A stretch of 64,000 nt of DNA from contig NZ_CADCVZ010000036.1 in NCBI RefSeq assembly GCF_902806265.1, positions 1 to 64,000 on the forward strand, in the 5' to 3' direction. Each line of letters starts with the position of its first letter. Position 1 is the first letter of the stretch. The position numbers were made by a program, and so were the translations under genes. The DNA comes from an uncultured Sphingomonas sp. (lineage in GTDB: Bacteria > Pseudomonadota > Alphaproteobacteria > Sphingomonadales > Sphingomonadaceae). Of the stretch, positions 1 through 7,690 are shown piece by piece. The notes beneath the pieces were generated by a model. That model saw nothing but the letters and a program-made list of their open reading frames with translations, was not told where the DNA came from and ran no database searches.

Positions 1-317
1 GGATCGGTGAAGTTGACCTGTCGGCCGCCAGTCACGGCGCCTTGTGTGCCGGTGCCGGTCAGGCTGCTGGCCGGCAGGCCGGCGCCGGTGACCGCGAAGG
101 AGTAGAACTGCGCCTCGAGATACTCGAGATTGAGCGCAAAGTTGAGGATGTCGGCATCCGACACCGTCTGCGCAAACGCCTTGGAGCTAAAGGCCGCGGC
201 GGCAAGGCCTGCGCCTGCCACAGCGTAGGCGCCGAAGTTCTGCACGAACGCGCGCCGATCCTCCCGCCGCTTCGCTCGGGTTTCGAGAACATCGAGCATC
301 AACTCTTGGTCGGCCAT
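1..317 (-). CDS. Ferritin-like domain secreted protein (5' part only; gene runs off the window)
   Basis: Reading leftwards from the ATG at 317, the protein begins [20 protein letters not shown] and then has a twin-arginine-like and hydrophobic stretch ending at SSKAFAQ, a likely Tat or Sec cleavage site near residue 50. The mature part opens [19 protein letters not shown]. That Leu/Glu-rich helix with an E-x-x-E-like spacing is typical of the ferritin-like family PF13668. The frame stays open to base 1, so about 105 residues are visible and the C-terminus is missing. Such proteins are exported and presumed to be di-iron or stress proteins. The exact role is unknown. The gene diverges from the Crp/Fnr regulator at 510, with a 192-base gap between them. 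Confidence 0.8.
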   Translation of the reverse strand, partial: MADQELMLDVLETRAKRREDRRAFVQNFGAYAVAGAGLAAAAFSSKAFAQTVSDADILNFALNLEYLEAQFYSFAVTGAGLPASSLTGTGTQGAVTGGRQVNFTD

Positions 318-395
318 CGTCGCCTCCGCATTATGGTGTCGGGGAATGGAAGCTGAATGTCCTGATTTCTAACCACATTGCCAAGGCCAACAATT

Positions 396-414
396 GTACG
401 GTACGCCACCGTAC
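396..414. promoter_or_regulatory. Perfect inverted repeat between divergent genes
   Basis: GTACGGT (396-402) and ACCGTAC (408-414) form a perfect 7-base inverted repeat with a 5-base spacer. It lies in the gap between the ferritin-like gene (start 317, minus) and the Crp/Fnr gene (start 510, plus). The position and symmetry suit a dimeric regulator, possibly the neighbouring Crp/Fnr protein itself. The sequence does not resemble a classical CRP or FNR box, so the binding partner is inference. Confidence 0.4.
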
Positions 415-509
415 GTCCGAACGAGTGACTCCGCTGGCTGTCCGATTTGTTGGTCCAGTTCAGTGCGGGTAAGCTTTATTCTTGACGGGCCTGTCTTGGG
501 GAGCTGTCC

Positions 510-1265
510 TTGCTGAAGCGGATCGAACGCGATTGGGTGCGTCCACGCTTAACAAGCATGAACCCGGATTTCCTGGGTCAACTCGCACCCGTCGATCGCG
601 CCACGATCGAGCCTCATCTGGAATCTGTCTTCGTTCTACGGGGGGAACCGCTTTTCAGAGCTGCCGATGCCGGTGAGCATATCTACTTTCCGCGCGGTCC
701 GCTGATCTCCGTCGAGCAGATCAATCGGGTCGAGGTTGCGCTGATCGGTAGCGAAGGACTGGTCGGCTGGCCTGCGCTGGTTGGCTGCAAGTATTCACCT
801 TACCATGCCATTGTCCGCGCGCGCGACGGCATCGTGCTCAAGATCGGAACCAGCGCCCTTGTTGCGATCGCCTCCGCTACGCCATCGCTGGCCTTGGTCC
901 TTAGCCGCTTTGTGAACGTCATCAGCGTGCAGATGGCGGAGACTATCGGCGCCTATGCGTTTCATCGCATCGACATGCGCATCGCGCGCTGGCTGCTGCT
1001 TCGGCACGACCGACTGAATGGCGACGACATCTCGGTGAACCACGATGAGATTGCCGACAATCTCGGTACCCGACGGGCCAGCATCACCGACTGCCTCCAC
1101 GTCATCGAAGGGAACGGTCTGGTTCGCTGTCGTCGGGGGCGGATCACGATACGCGATCGTGCCGGCTTGGAAGCGCTGGCGACAGGTTGCTACGGCGCCG
1201 CTGAGTCGTTCTATCGAGAAATCAGCGTTGCTTCCGATGAGACCGCCGCCTTCGTTCGGTGCTAA
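510..1265 (+). CDS. Crp/Fnr-family transcriptional regulator
   Basis: The 251-residue protein has an N-terminal cyclic-nucleotide-type beta roll (about residues 20-140). It continues with a dimerisation helix (FVNVISVQMAETIGAYAF) and a C-terminal winged HTH (about 155-225) containing DEIADNLGTRRASITDCLHV as recognition region. No cysteine cluster for an Fe-S centre is visible at the N-terminus, so this is not a classic FNR. The start is TTG at 510, chosen because GGGGAG sits 9 bases upstream. ATG at 558 (MNPDFLG) is the alternative and has a poorer ribosome site. It stands alone, divergent from the ferritin-like gene, and ends at the hairpin at 1345. The inducing signal cannot be read from sequence. 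Confidence 0.85.
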   Translation: MLKRIERDWVRPRLTSMNPDFLGQLAPVDRATIEPHLESVFVLRGEPLFRAADAGEHIYFPRGPLISVEQINRVEVALIGSEGLVGWPALVGCKYSPYHAIVRARDGIVLKIGTSALVAIASATPSLALVLSRFVNVISVQMAETIGAYAFHRIDMRIARWLLLRHDRLNGDDISVNHDEIADNLGTRRASITDCLHVIEGNGLVRCRRGRITIRDRAGLEALATGCYGAAESFYREISVASDETAAFVRC

Positions 1266-1344
1266 TCCGGCAGGCGCGGAGAACCCAGGCAGCGCCGACG
1301 CAAGAACATTAGCAACGCGCTGAGTCAGTCGAAGGATGCTGTCT

Positions 1345-1383
1345 AGAGAACAGGGCGGCTCCAGCGGAACCGCCCTCTTCTCT
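1345..1383. terminator. Bidirectional hairpin terminator
   Basis: AGAGAACAGGGCGG (1345-1358) pairs with CCGCCCTCTTCTCT (1370-1383) with one mismatch, leaving an 11-base loop. It lies between the convergent Crp/Fnr gene (ends 1265) and the minus-strand barrel gene (ends 1416), so it can serve both directions. Confidence 0.75.
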
Positions 1384-1415
1384 GCTTTGCTCGGGAAGGT
1401 CCGAATCCGAGAGCG

Positions 1416-2420
1416 CTATCCGCGCTCGGGGGCCGGTTCCGGCGGTGGCGGCGGCGGCGGCGGAAGCGGGCAGGTATCCGTCGCCAGGATTACCGAACCG
1501 TCCGGGCAGGTCTGGGTCTGCGGCGGCGGTGGCGGCGCTTCGACCGGCGGCGGCGGTGGCGGGGGCGGTGGTGCCGGCGGCGCGCCGAAGTTGAAGATCA
1601 GACTGGCCAGCAGCGAGTGGCTGCGGAACTTCTGCTCGTAATTGGCGAACAAGTCCGCATTGGTCGTCTGGTTGACGATCGTCGGGTTGGCCGGATCGAG
1701 CACGAAGCGATTGGCATTGCCGAGCAAGCTGACGGCGGTGTCGTCCGCCAGGCTGAGCTTGCGGGTGCGGAAGTGGCGGTACTTGAGGCCGAAATCGATG
1801 TTGCTGGTGAGCGCATAGCGCGCGCCGGCGATAAGCTGGCCTGCCCAGGCACCTTCCTTCTGACCGGCGAACTTCGCGCGGGCACGGCCAAGGCCGCCAC
1901 CGGCATAGAAGGACAAGCCGTCCTCGTCGCCAAAGTCTAGCAGGCCGTTGACCATCGCGGACAAAATGCGGACCCGGCCGTCGAGCGTGAAGTCGGTTGC
2001 GACCAGCGGCGCCAGGCCCGGGGCTCCCGGATCAGGGGCAACGGACGGACGGTTCAGGGCAACGTTGAGCGCGTCAACGAAACCTCCGTCGATCTCGAAG
2101 TCGTTGAGCTTGGCCCGCTTGAAACCGAGCTCGCCCTCAAGCCGGAACGCGCCAAAATCATACCCGATTATTGCATCCGCGTCGATGCCGCGCCGATAAT
2201 CGATGCCGAGCGCGTTGTTGAAGCTGGTGTCGCCGGGGCCGGCGGGCGCAGCTGGTGTGGCCGGGGTCTGAGTGGTGGTGAAGTCGACGTCGATGTCGGC
2301 ATCCTGGTCCTTGGGAAGGAGAATGCCGCCTTCAATACCGAAATAGGGCTGACCGTCGCGGGCGGCAGCGGGCGACGCCACCGCCATTGCTGCAGTGGCC
2401 GTAAGTAACAATTTTCGCAT
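1416..2420 (-). CDS. Outer-membrane beta-barrel protein with Pro-rich tail
   Basis: The 334-residue protein starts at ATG 2420 behind an AGGAGG ribosome site. It has a Sec signal peptide (MRKLLLTATAAMAVASPAAA) and then an OmpA-type 8-strand barrel pattern. Examples of strands are YFGIEGGILLPKD, AIIGYDFGAFRLEGELGF and GLSFYAGGGLGRARAKF, and the barrel closes with SLLASLIFNFGA. A poly-proline linker follows, broken by a short Cys segment (TCPDGSVILATDTC). In typical OmpA-like proteins such a linker leads to a peptidoglycan-binding domain, but here the protein ends after the second proline run. This is therefore a barrel plus linker without an OmpA C-domain. It probably acts as a surface or structural outer-membrane protein. 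The C-terminal truncation could be natural. Confidence 0.8.
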   Translation of the reverse strand: MRKLLLTATAAMAVASPAAARDGQPYFGIEGGILLPKDQDADIDVDFTTTQTPATPAAPAGPGDTSFNNALGIDYRRGIDADAIIGYDFGAFRLEGELGFKRAKLNDFEIDGGFVDALNVALNRPSVAPDPGAPGLAPLVATDFTLDGRVRILSAMVNGLLDFGDEDGLSFYAGGGLGRARAKFAGQKEGAWAGQLIAGARYALTSNIDFGLKYRHFRTRKLSLADDTAVSLLGNANRFVLDPANPTIVNQTTNADLFANYEQKFRSHSLLASLIFNFGAPPAPPPPPPPPPVEAPPPPPQTQTCPDGSVILATDTCPLPPPPPPPPEPAPERG

Positions 2421-2645
2421 GATGCCTCCTGTACGAGGTGCAACCCCCGGGTTCGCATACAGTAGCCGGACTGTGGTGGATACCGGCAGTTTGACGCGGC
2501 TCCCGCGTACTGTGGCGCTGCGGACACATCTGGTTGATCGAAGCGGTTGCGCGCGCTTCCTCTGCGGACCTTCGTTGCGCACTGCCACCCCCTCGACGAA
2601 CGCGCAGCCTCCCTTTACCCGTTCCCTGCATATGGAGGAGACGTG

Positions 2646-4493
2646 ATGGACCGGCGTTCGTTCATGGCAAGTGGAAGCGCTGCGGCGCTCGCTGCGACCC
2701 TGCCCTCCTGCACCACCCCGCCGGCACCCGGTGCCGCCGCCGCGCCGACGGGCGACAGCGCGGACGCCCGGCTTCGCGCCATGCTCGACCGCATCTTCTA
2801 CGGCCGGCTCGAGGATAATCCGGAAGGTGCCACCGGTCTCGGCCTGGACGTCGGCGAACGCGCCCACCTGCGCGGACGGCTGGACGATTACAGCAGCGCG
2901 GGCCGGGCCAAGGACCTCGGCCGAGCCCGGGCGGACCTGGCCCAGCTGCACACGGTCGACCGCACCCGGCTGTCCCCCGCCGCCGCGCTCGACCTTGAGG
3001 TGGTCGAATACGACCTCACCCGCACGCTGGAGGGCGCGCGCATCCCCTACGGCTCCGCGGGCGGCCGCTACTCGCCCTACGTCATCAGCCAGCTGACCGG
3101 CCCCTATCGCGGCATCCCCGATTTCCTCGACACCACCCACCCGGTCAAGAACGCGGCGGACGCCGACGCCTACCTGTCGCGCCTCGCGCAGTTCGATACC
3201 GCGCTCGACGCCAGCTTGGCGCGGCAGCGGGAGGACGCGGCGCGCGGCGTATTCGCGCCCGACTACGTCCTCGACACGACGTTGCGGCAGCTGCGCTCCC
3301 TGCGCGACCAGCCCGCGGCCCAGACCCTGCTGGTGACCTCGCTTGCCCGCCGCGCGCGGGAGGCGGGCCTTGGCGACGCTTATGCCAGCCGGGCCGAGCG
3401 GATCGTCGCCGCAGAAGTATTCCCCGCGCTCGACCGGCAGATCGCCCTGGTGACCGAGCTGCGCGGCCGCGCCACGCACGATGCAGGCGTGTGGCGTCTG
3501 CCGGAGGGGGAGGCCTATTACGCCGGCGCACTGGAGGCCGCGACCACCACGAGCATGGGCGCGGAAGAGATCCACCAGCTCGGTCTCAGCCAAGTGGCGG
3601 AGCTGGAAGCACGGCTGGACCCGATCCTCCGGGCCCACGGCCTGACCCGGGGCAGCGCGGGCCAGCGGCTGGCCGAGCTCAACAAGGACCCGGCCCAGCT
3701 CTACCCCAACACCGACGAAGGCCGCGCCGCGCTGCTGGCCCACCTCAACCGCCAGATCGCGGAGATCACCCCCAAGCTGCCGCAGGCTTTCGCGACCCTC
3801 CCCAAGGCAGAGGTCGAGGTCCGGCGCGTACCCCCGCTGATCCAGGCGGGCGCGCCCGGCGGCTATTACGACAGCGCTCCGCTCGACGGTTCCAGGCCCG
3901 GTATCTACTACATCAACCTGCGCGACACCTTCGACCGGCCGAAGTTCGGCCTCGCCACCCTCACCTACCACGAAGCGGTGCCCGGCCATCACCTGCAGAT
4001 CAGCCTGGCCCAGGAATCCGAGGAGATCCCGCTGATCCGGCGGCTGGGCGGCTATTCCGCCTACTCGGAAGGCTGGGCGCTCTACTCCGAACAGCTCGCC
4101 GACGAGCTCGGCATGTACGAAGGCGATCCGCTCGGCCGGGCGGGCATGCTGCAGAGCTTCCTGTTCCGCGCGACCCGGCTGGTGGTCGACACCGGCCTTC
4201 ATGCCAAGCGCTGGTCGCGCGAGCAGGCCACCGACTATTTCATCCGTACCACGGGCATCGCCCGCGGCCGCAGCCAGGGCGAGATCGACCGCTACACCGT
4301 GTGGCCCGGCCAGGCGACCAGCTACAAGGTCGGGCACATCGTCTGGGACCGGCTGCGCAGCGAGTCCAAGGCGAAGCTCGGTCCCCGCTTCGACCTGCGC
4401 GACTTTCACCAGGTGCTGCTGCAGGGCGCGGTGCCGCTCACCGTGCTGGAGCGGCTGGTCGAGCGGCGCACCGCCGAACGGCTCCGCGGCTAA
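2646..4493 (+). CDS. DUF885 family lipoprotein hydrolase (first of tandem pair)
   Basis: The 615-residue protein starts at ATG 2646 after GGAGGAG. It carries a twin-arginine motif (MDRRSFM) and a lipobox-like end (ATLPSC, Cys22), so it is probably exported and lipid-anchored. It shows the DUF885 hallmarks HEAVPGHH (about residues 442-449) and GGYSAYSEGWALYSEQL just after. The His/Glu arrangement resembles a metallopeptidase zinc site. Proteins of this family are annotated as putative carboxypeptidase-like hydrolases, and the substrate is unknown. It is followed after 2 bases by a second member of the same family, which implies an operon and an old duplication. The long frames on the opposite strand here are artefacts of high GC. 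Confidence 0.88.
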   Translation: MDRRSFMASGSAAALAATLPSCTTPPAPGAAAAPTGDSADARLRAMLDRIFYGRLEDNPEGATGLGLDVGERAHLRGRLDDYSSAGRAKDLGRARADLAQLHTVDRTRLSPAAALDLEVVEYDLTRTLEGARIPYGSAGGRYSPYVISQLTGPYRGIPDFLDTTHPVKNAADADAYLSRLAQFDTALDASLARQREDAARGVFAPDYVLDTTLRQLRSLRDQPAAQTLLVTSLARRAREAGLGDAYASRAERIVAAEVFPALDRQIALVTELRGRATHDAGVWRLPEGEAYYAGALEAATTTSMGAEEIHQLGLSQVAELEARLDPILRAHGLTRGSAGQRLAELNKDPAQLYPNTDEGRAALLAHLNRQIAEITPKLPQAFATLPKAEVEVRRVPPLIQAGAPGGYYDSAPLDGSRPGIYYINLRDTFDRPKFGLATLTYHEAVPGHHLQISLAQESEEIPLIRRLGGYSAYSEGWALYSEQLADELGMYEGDPLGRAGMLQSFLFRATRLVVDTGLHAKRWSREQATDYFIRTTGIARGRSQGEIDRYTVWPGQATSYKVGHIVWDRLRSESKAKLGPRFDLRDFHQVLLQGAVPLTVLERLVERRTAERLRG

Positions 4494-4495
4494 CG

Positions 4496-6361
4496 ATGAA
4501 AAGGACACCCACGTTGAAGCAGCTTTTGCCCCTGTCCGCCTTCCTCCTCGCGACCGCCTGCGCCGCCGTGCCGCCCGGAGCGCCGCCGGCCCCCGCACCC
4601 GCGGCGCCAGTGCAGGCTCCGCCCGTCGACCCGGCCGCCGAGGACCGGCGCTTCACCGCCTTCCTCGATGCCGCCTTTGAGGCGCAGGCGGCGCGCAGCC
4701 CGCAATTCCTCACCTCGCTCGGCCGCAAGGAGCAGTACGACCGGCTCGACATCTATACCGACGAATACCGGCAGCAGGGGCTCGCCCTCGCCCAGTCGCA
4801 GCTGCAGCAGCTCCGCGCGCAGTTCGATCCCGCCCGCCTGAGCCCCACCGGACGCCTCAGCTATCGCATGTTCGAGGAGGAGATCGAGCAGGACGTCGAG
4901 AACTTCCGCTGGCGCTGGCACGGCTTCCCGGCGAGCACCAACGGCAGCCCGCTGGGCGCTGTCCCGGTGTTCCTGATCAATCAGCACCGGGTCGCCACCG
5001 TCGCCGACGCGGAAGCCTACATCGCGCGCCTGCGCGAGGTCGAGCGGGTCATGGGCGAGATTTCGGCAAACATGCGCCGCCAGGTCGAGCTCGGCATCGT
5101 GCCCCCGCGCTTCAACTTCGCACCCGTCCGCGCCGATGCCCGGCGCGTGCTGGCAGGTGCGCCCTTCTCCGGCGGCAAGGAAACGCCGCTGTTTGCCGAC
5201 TTCAAGACCAAGGTCGAGAAGCTCAGCGTTCCGCAAGCCGAGAAGAACCGCCTGGTCGCGCAAGCCCGCGAGGCGCTGACCGGCCCCTTCCAGCGCGGCT
5301 ACCGGACGTTCCTCGACACCTGGGACCTCCTTGAGGCGAAGGCCAGCGCCAGCAACGGTGCATGGAGCCTGCCGCAGGGTGAGGCCTACTATGCCAACCG
5401 CCTGAGCAACTCGACGACTACCGAACTCACCGCCGACCAGATCCATCAGACCGGCGTCACCCAGGTCGCGCGCCTCCACCGCGAGATGGAGCGGATCAAG
5501 CAGCAGGTCGGCTTCACCGGCACGCTGCAGCAGTTCTTCGCGCACATCAACCAAGGCCGGCAGTACAAATACCCGAACACCGCCGCGGGCCGCGAGCAGT
5601 ACCTCGCCGACGGCCGCCGCTTCATCGCCCAGGTCATGGCCAAGGCGCCGCAATGGTTCCGCCGGCTGCCCAAGGCGCCGCTGGAGGTCCGCGCGGTCGA
5701 GCAGTGGCGGCAGGATACCGCCGCCGTCGCCTTCTACAACCGCCCGTCTGAGGACGGCTCGCGGCCCGGCATCTACTACGTCAACCTTGCCGACATGAAC
5801 CAGGTGCTGAAGCCCCAGACCGAGGCGATCAGCTACCATGAGGGCGCGCCCGGCCACCACTTCCAGATCGCGCTGGCGCAGGAGCTGCCGGGCGTGCCGA
5901 AGTTCCGCCGCTTCGGTGGCTACGGCGTCTATTCGGAAGGCTGGGGCCTGTACGCGGAAGGGCTGGGCAAGGAGATGGGCTTCTACCCCGAACCGATCTC
6001 CGATTTCGGCATGTTGTCGACCCAGCTGTGGCGAGCGGTGCGGCTGGTGGTCGACACCGGCATCCACAGCAAGCGCTGGACCCGCGAACAGGCGATCCGC
6101 TACTTCCGCGAGAACGCCCTGCTGTCCGAACGCGACGCGACCAAGGAAGTCGAGCGCTACTTCAACAACCCCGGCCAGGCGACCAGCTACATGATCGGGC
6201 AGCTCAAGATTTTGGAGCTGCGCGACCGCGCCCGCCAGGCGCTCGGAGATCGCTTCGACATTCGCGACTTCCACGCGGTGGTGCTGGAGAACGGCGCGGT
6301 GCCGCTGGACGTGCTGGAAGAGCTGGTGAACGGCTACATCGCGGAGCGGCAGCGGGCCTGA
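4496..6361 (+). CDS. DUF885 family lipoprotein hydrolase (second of tandem pair)
   Basis: The 621-residue protein starts at ATG 4496, two bases after the stop of its paralogue. It begins with a lipoprotein signal ending LLATAC (Cys22), then an Ala/Pro linker. The same family signature is present: HEGAPGHH (about residues 448-455), GGYGVYSEGWGLYAEGL, and a shared downstream block (RLVVDTGIHSKRWTREQAI). The two copies have clearly diverged. The Arg/Ala/Pro-rich leader distinguishes this copy, which has no twin-arginine motif. It is likely a periplasmic or outer-membrane-anchored metallohydrolase acting on peptides. The substrate is not predictable. No gene follows closely, so transcription probably ends in the 138-base gap before the STAS gene. 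Confidence 0.88.
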   Translation: MKRTPTLKQLLPLSAFLLATACAAVPPGAPPAPAPAAPVQAPPVDPAAEDRRFTAFLDAAFEAQAARSPQFLTSLGRKEQYDRLDIYTDEYRQQGLALAQSQLQQLRAQFDPARLSPTGRLSYRMFEEEIEQDVENFRWRWHGFPASTNGSPLGAVPVFLINQHRVATVADAEAYIARLREVERVMGEISANMRRQVELGIVPPRFNFAPVRADARRVLAGAPFSGGKETPLFADFKTKVEKLSVPQAEKNRLVAQAREALTGPFQRGYRTFLDTWDLLEAKASASNGAWSLPQGEAYYANRLSNSTTTELTADQIHQTGVTQVARLHREMERIKQQVGFTGTLQQFFAHINQGRQYKYPNTAAGREQYLADGRRFIAQVMAKAPQWFRRLPKAPLEVRAVEQWRQDTAAVAFYNRPSEDGSRPGIYYVNLADMNQVLKPQTEAISYHEGAPGHHFQIALAQELPGVPKFRRFGGYGVYSEGWGLYAEGLGKEMGFYPEPISDFGMLSTQLWRAVRLVVDTGIHSKRWTREQAIRYFRENALLSERDATKEVERYFNNPGQATSYMIGQLKILELRDRARQALGDRFDIRDFHAVVLENGAVPLDVLEELVNGYIAERQRA

Positions 6362-6499
6362 ACCCCCGCTCCCGCACGCGCCAACAGAAACCTGCCGCCT
6401 CGGACGCGGCGCACCCTGGGGCTGTCTATAACAGCTGAAACGGCAGCGGCTGCGCTGTTCGCTTCACCCGCGTGACGCCACGCGCCCGAGGAGATGAGG

Positions 6500-6811
6500 A
6501 TGATGTCGTCCGAGGTCCGGTCCGACGTGCCGGTCGCGTTACCGGCGCAATGCGGCACCGCCGCCGCCGGAGGCCTGCGCGAAGCCTTGCTGCGCGCCGG
6601 CGGTGCCGGAGCGGTGCGCGTCGACGCCTCCGCCGTGGCCAGCCTCGGCCAGGCCGTGCTCCAGTTGCTGCTGGCAGCCCGCCGCACCGCCGAGGCCGGC
6701 GGCCTGCCCTTCGACATCGGCTCGCCCAGCACCGCCCTCAGCGACACGCTCGCACGCTGCGGCCTGACCAACACGCTTGCTTCGCTGCCCGCCCGGAGCG
6801 TCGCGGCATGA
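6500..6811 (+). CDS. STAS-domain protein (chemotaxis-type)
   Basis: The protein is about 103 residues of STAS-like fold, with the segment GAVRVDASAVASLGQAVLQL holding the usual strand-turn-helix and an Asp-Ala-Ser in place of the phosphorylatable Asp-Ser. The closing part is SPSTALSDTLARCGLTNTL. Three in-frame ATGs exist (6494, 6500, 6503). GAGGAG ends at 6493, directly touching the first, so 6500 or 6503 is the likelier start. Its stop overlaps the ATG of the downstream receiver domain (ATGA). STAS plus CheY-like gene pairs commonly open chemotaxis operons, where the next genes are cheA and cheW. Those are missing here because the downstream gene is disrupted. Confidence 0.75.
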   Translation: MMSSEVRSDVPVALPAQCGTAAAGGLREALLRAGGAGAVRVDASAVASLGQAVLQLLLAARRTAEAGGLPFDIGSPSTALSDTLARCGLTNTLASLPARSVAA

Positions 6812-7597
6812 GCAAGCTCATCCTCACCGTCGATGATTCCCCGAGCATGCGGATGCTGCTCAAGGCCTCGCTTTCGGCCAAGGGCTTCGCGGTCGAGACC
6901 GCCGAAGACGGGGTGCAGGGGCTCGAACGGCTGGGCCAGCTCAACCCCGACCTCCTCATCACCGACATCAACATGCCCCAGATGGACGGGTTCGAGCTGA
7001 TCGCGCAGGTCCGCGCTCGAAGCGCCTACGGCGGACTCCCCATCCTGGTGCTGTCGACCGAGTTCTCGGCCGAGAAGAAAGCCCGCGCTCGCGAGGCCGG
7101 TGCTACCGGTTGGATCACCGCGCAGGTGCAGCTCTCGCTCCGCGACCATGGCGTGCCGCCCTACCGGCTGGAGCTGGAAGTGACCGAAAGCGCGGTCATG
7201 GCCAATGCGCAACGCGCGCTGCGGCACCTGCAGATCCTCGACGACGCCGGCGTCAGGGTGGCGATCGACGATTTCGGGACCGGCTACAGCAGCCTGTCCT
7301 ATCTGCAGCTCGCTGCCCGCGAAGATGGTCAAGATCGACCAGTCGTTCGTCCGCCGGCTGGCCGGGGAAGAGCGCGCCCGGACGCTGGTGTGCTCCATGG
7401 TCAGCTTGTCGCACGATCTCGGCTACCGGGTCGTCGCCGAAGGGGTGGAAACCGCCGATGCGCTGCAGCTGCTCGGCGCGATGGGCTGCGACGAGGCGCA
7501 GGGTCATTATCTGGCGCGCCCGATGGAGCTGAACGCCTTTGAGCGCTGGCTCGGCGCGTCTCCGTTTGCCATGGACCGCGGGATCGCCGCCGCCTGA
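6808..7597 (+). pseudogene. CheY-like receiver fused to a headless EAL phosphodiesterase fragment, frameshifted
   Basis: From ATG 6808 a clear CheY-type receiver is read: DD at 9-10, phospho-acceptor Asp53 in LLITDINMP, and the conserved LST near 83. It stops after GATGWI (residue 103), before the Lys-Pro motif. From about 7115 the same frame continues into the second half of an EAL domain (LELEVTESAVM, IDDFGTGYSSLSYLQL). At about 7310 one extra base shifts the frame. The remaining EAL part (KMVKIDQSF, VVAEGVETADALQLLGAMGC) is read in another frame to 7597. The catalytic EAL motif and the N-terminal half of the domain are absent. Neither half can be functional as read. A deletion fusing two genes, or a misassembly, is the simplest explanation. 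Confidence 0.8.
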
Positions 7598-7646
7598 TCG
7601 CTGAGCGCCCGCTAAAGCCCCTTTTCTCCCCGCTCCGCCCGGCGCA

Positions 7647-7670
7647 TGAGACGCTTGATTCAGCGTCTCA
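7647..7670. other. Perfect stem-loop just upstream of the M28 peptidase gene
   Basis: TGAGACGC (7647-7654) and GCGTCTCA (7663-7670) form an 8-base perfect stem with an 8-base loop, 21 bases before the ATG at 7691. No T-run follows, so it is not an ordinary terminator. It could be an operator or an mRNA leader structure. Confidence 0.45.
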
Positions 7671-7690
7671 GCCGATGGAGCCCAAGTCCC

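Noticed and set aside
1416-4598. A 1060-codon open frame on the minus strand across the barrel gene and the first DUF885 gene
   Set aside because: Only the left part (to 2420) has a signal peptide and barrel character with a ribosome site; the rest is antisense to a clear gene and is low-complexity, as expected in high-GC DNA.
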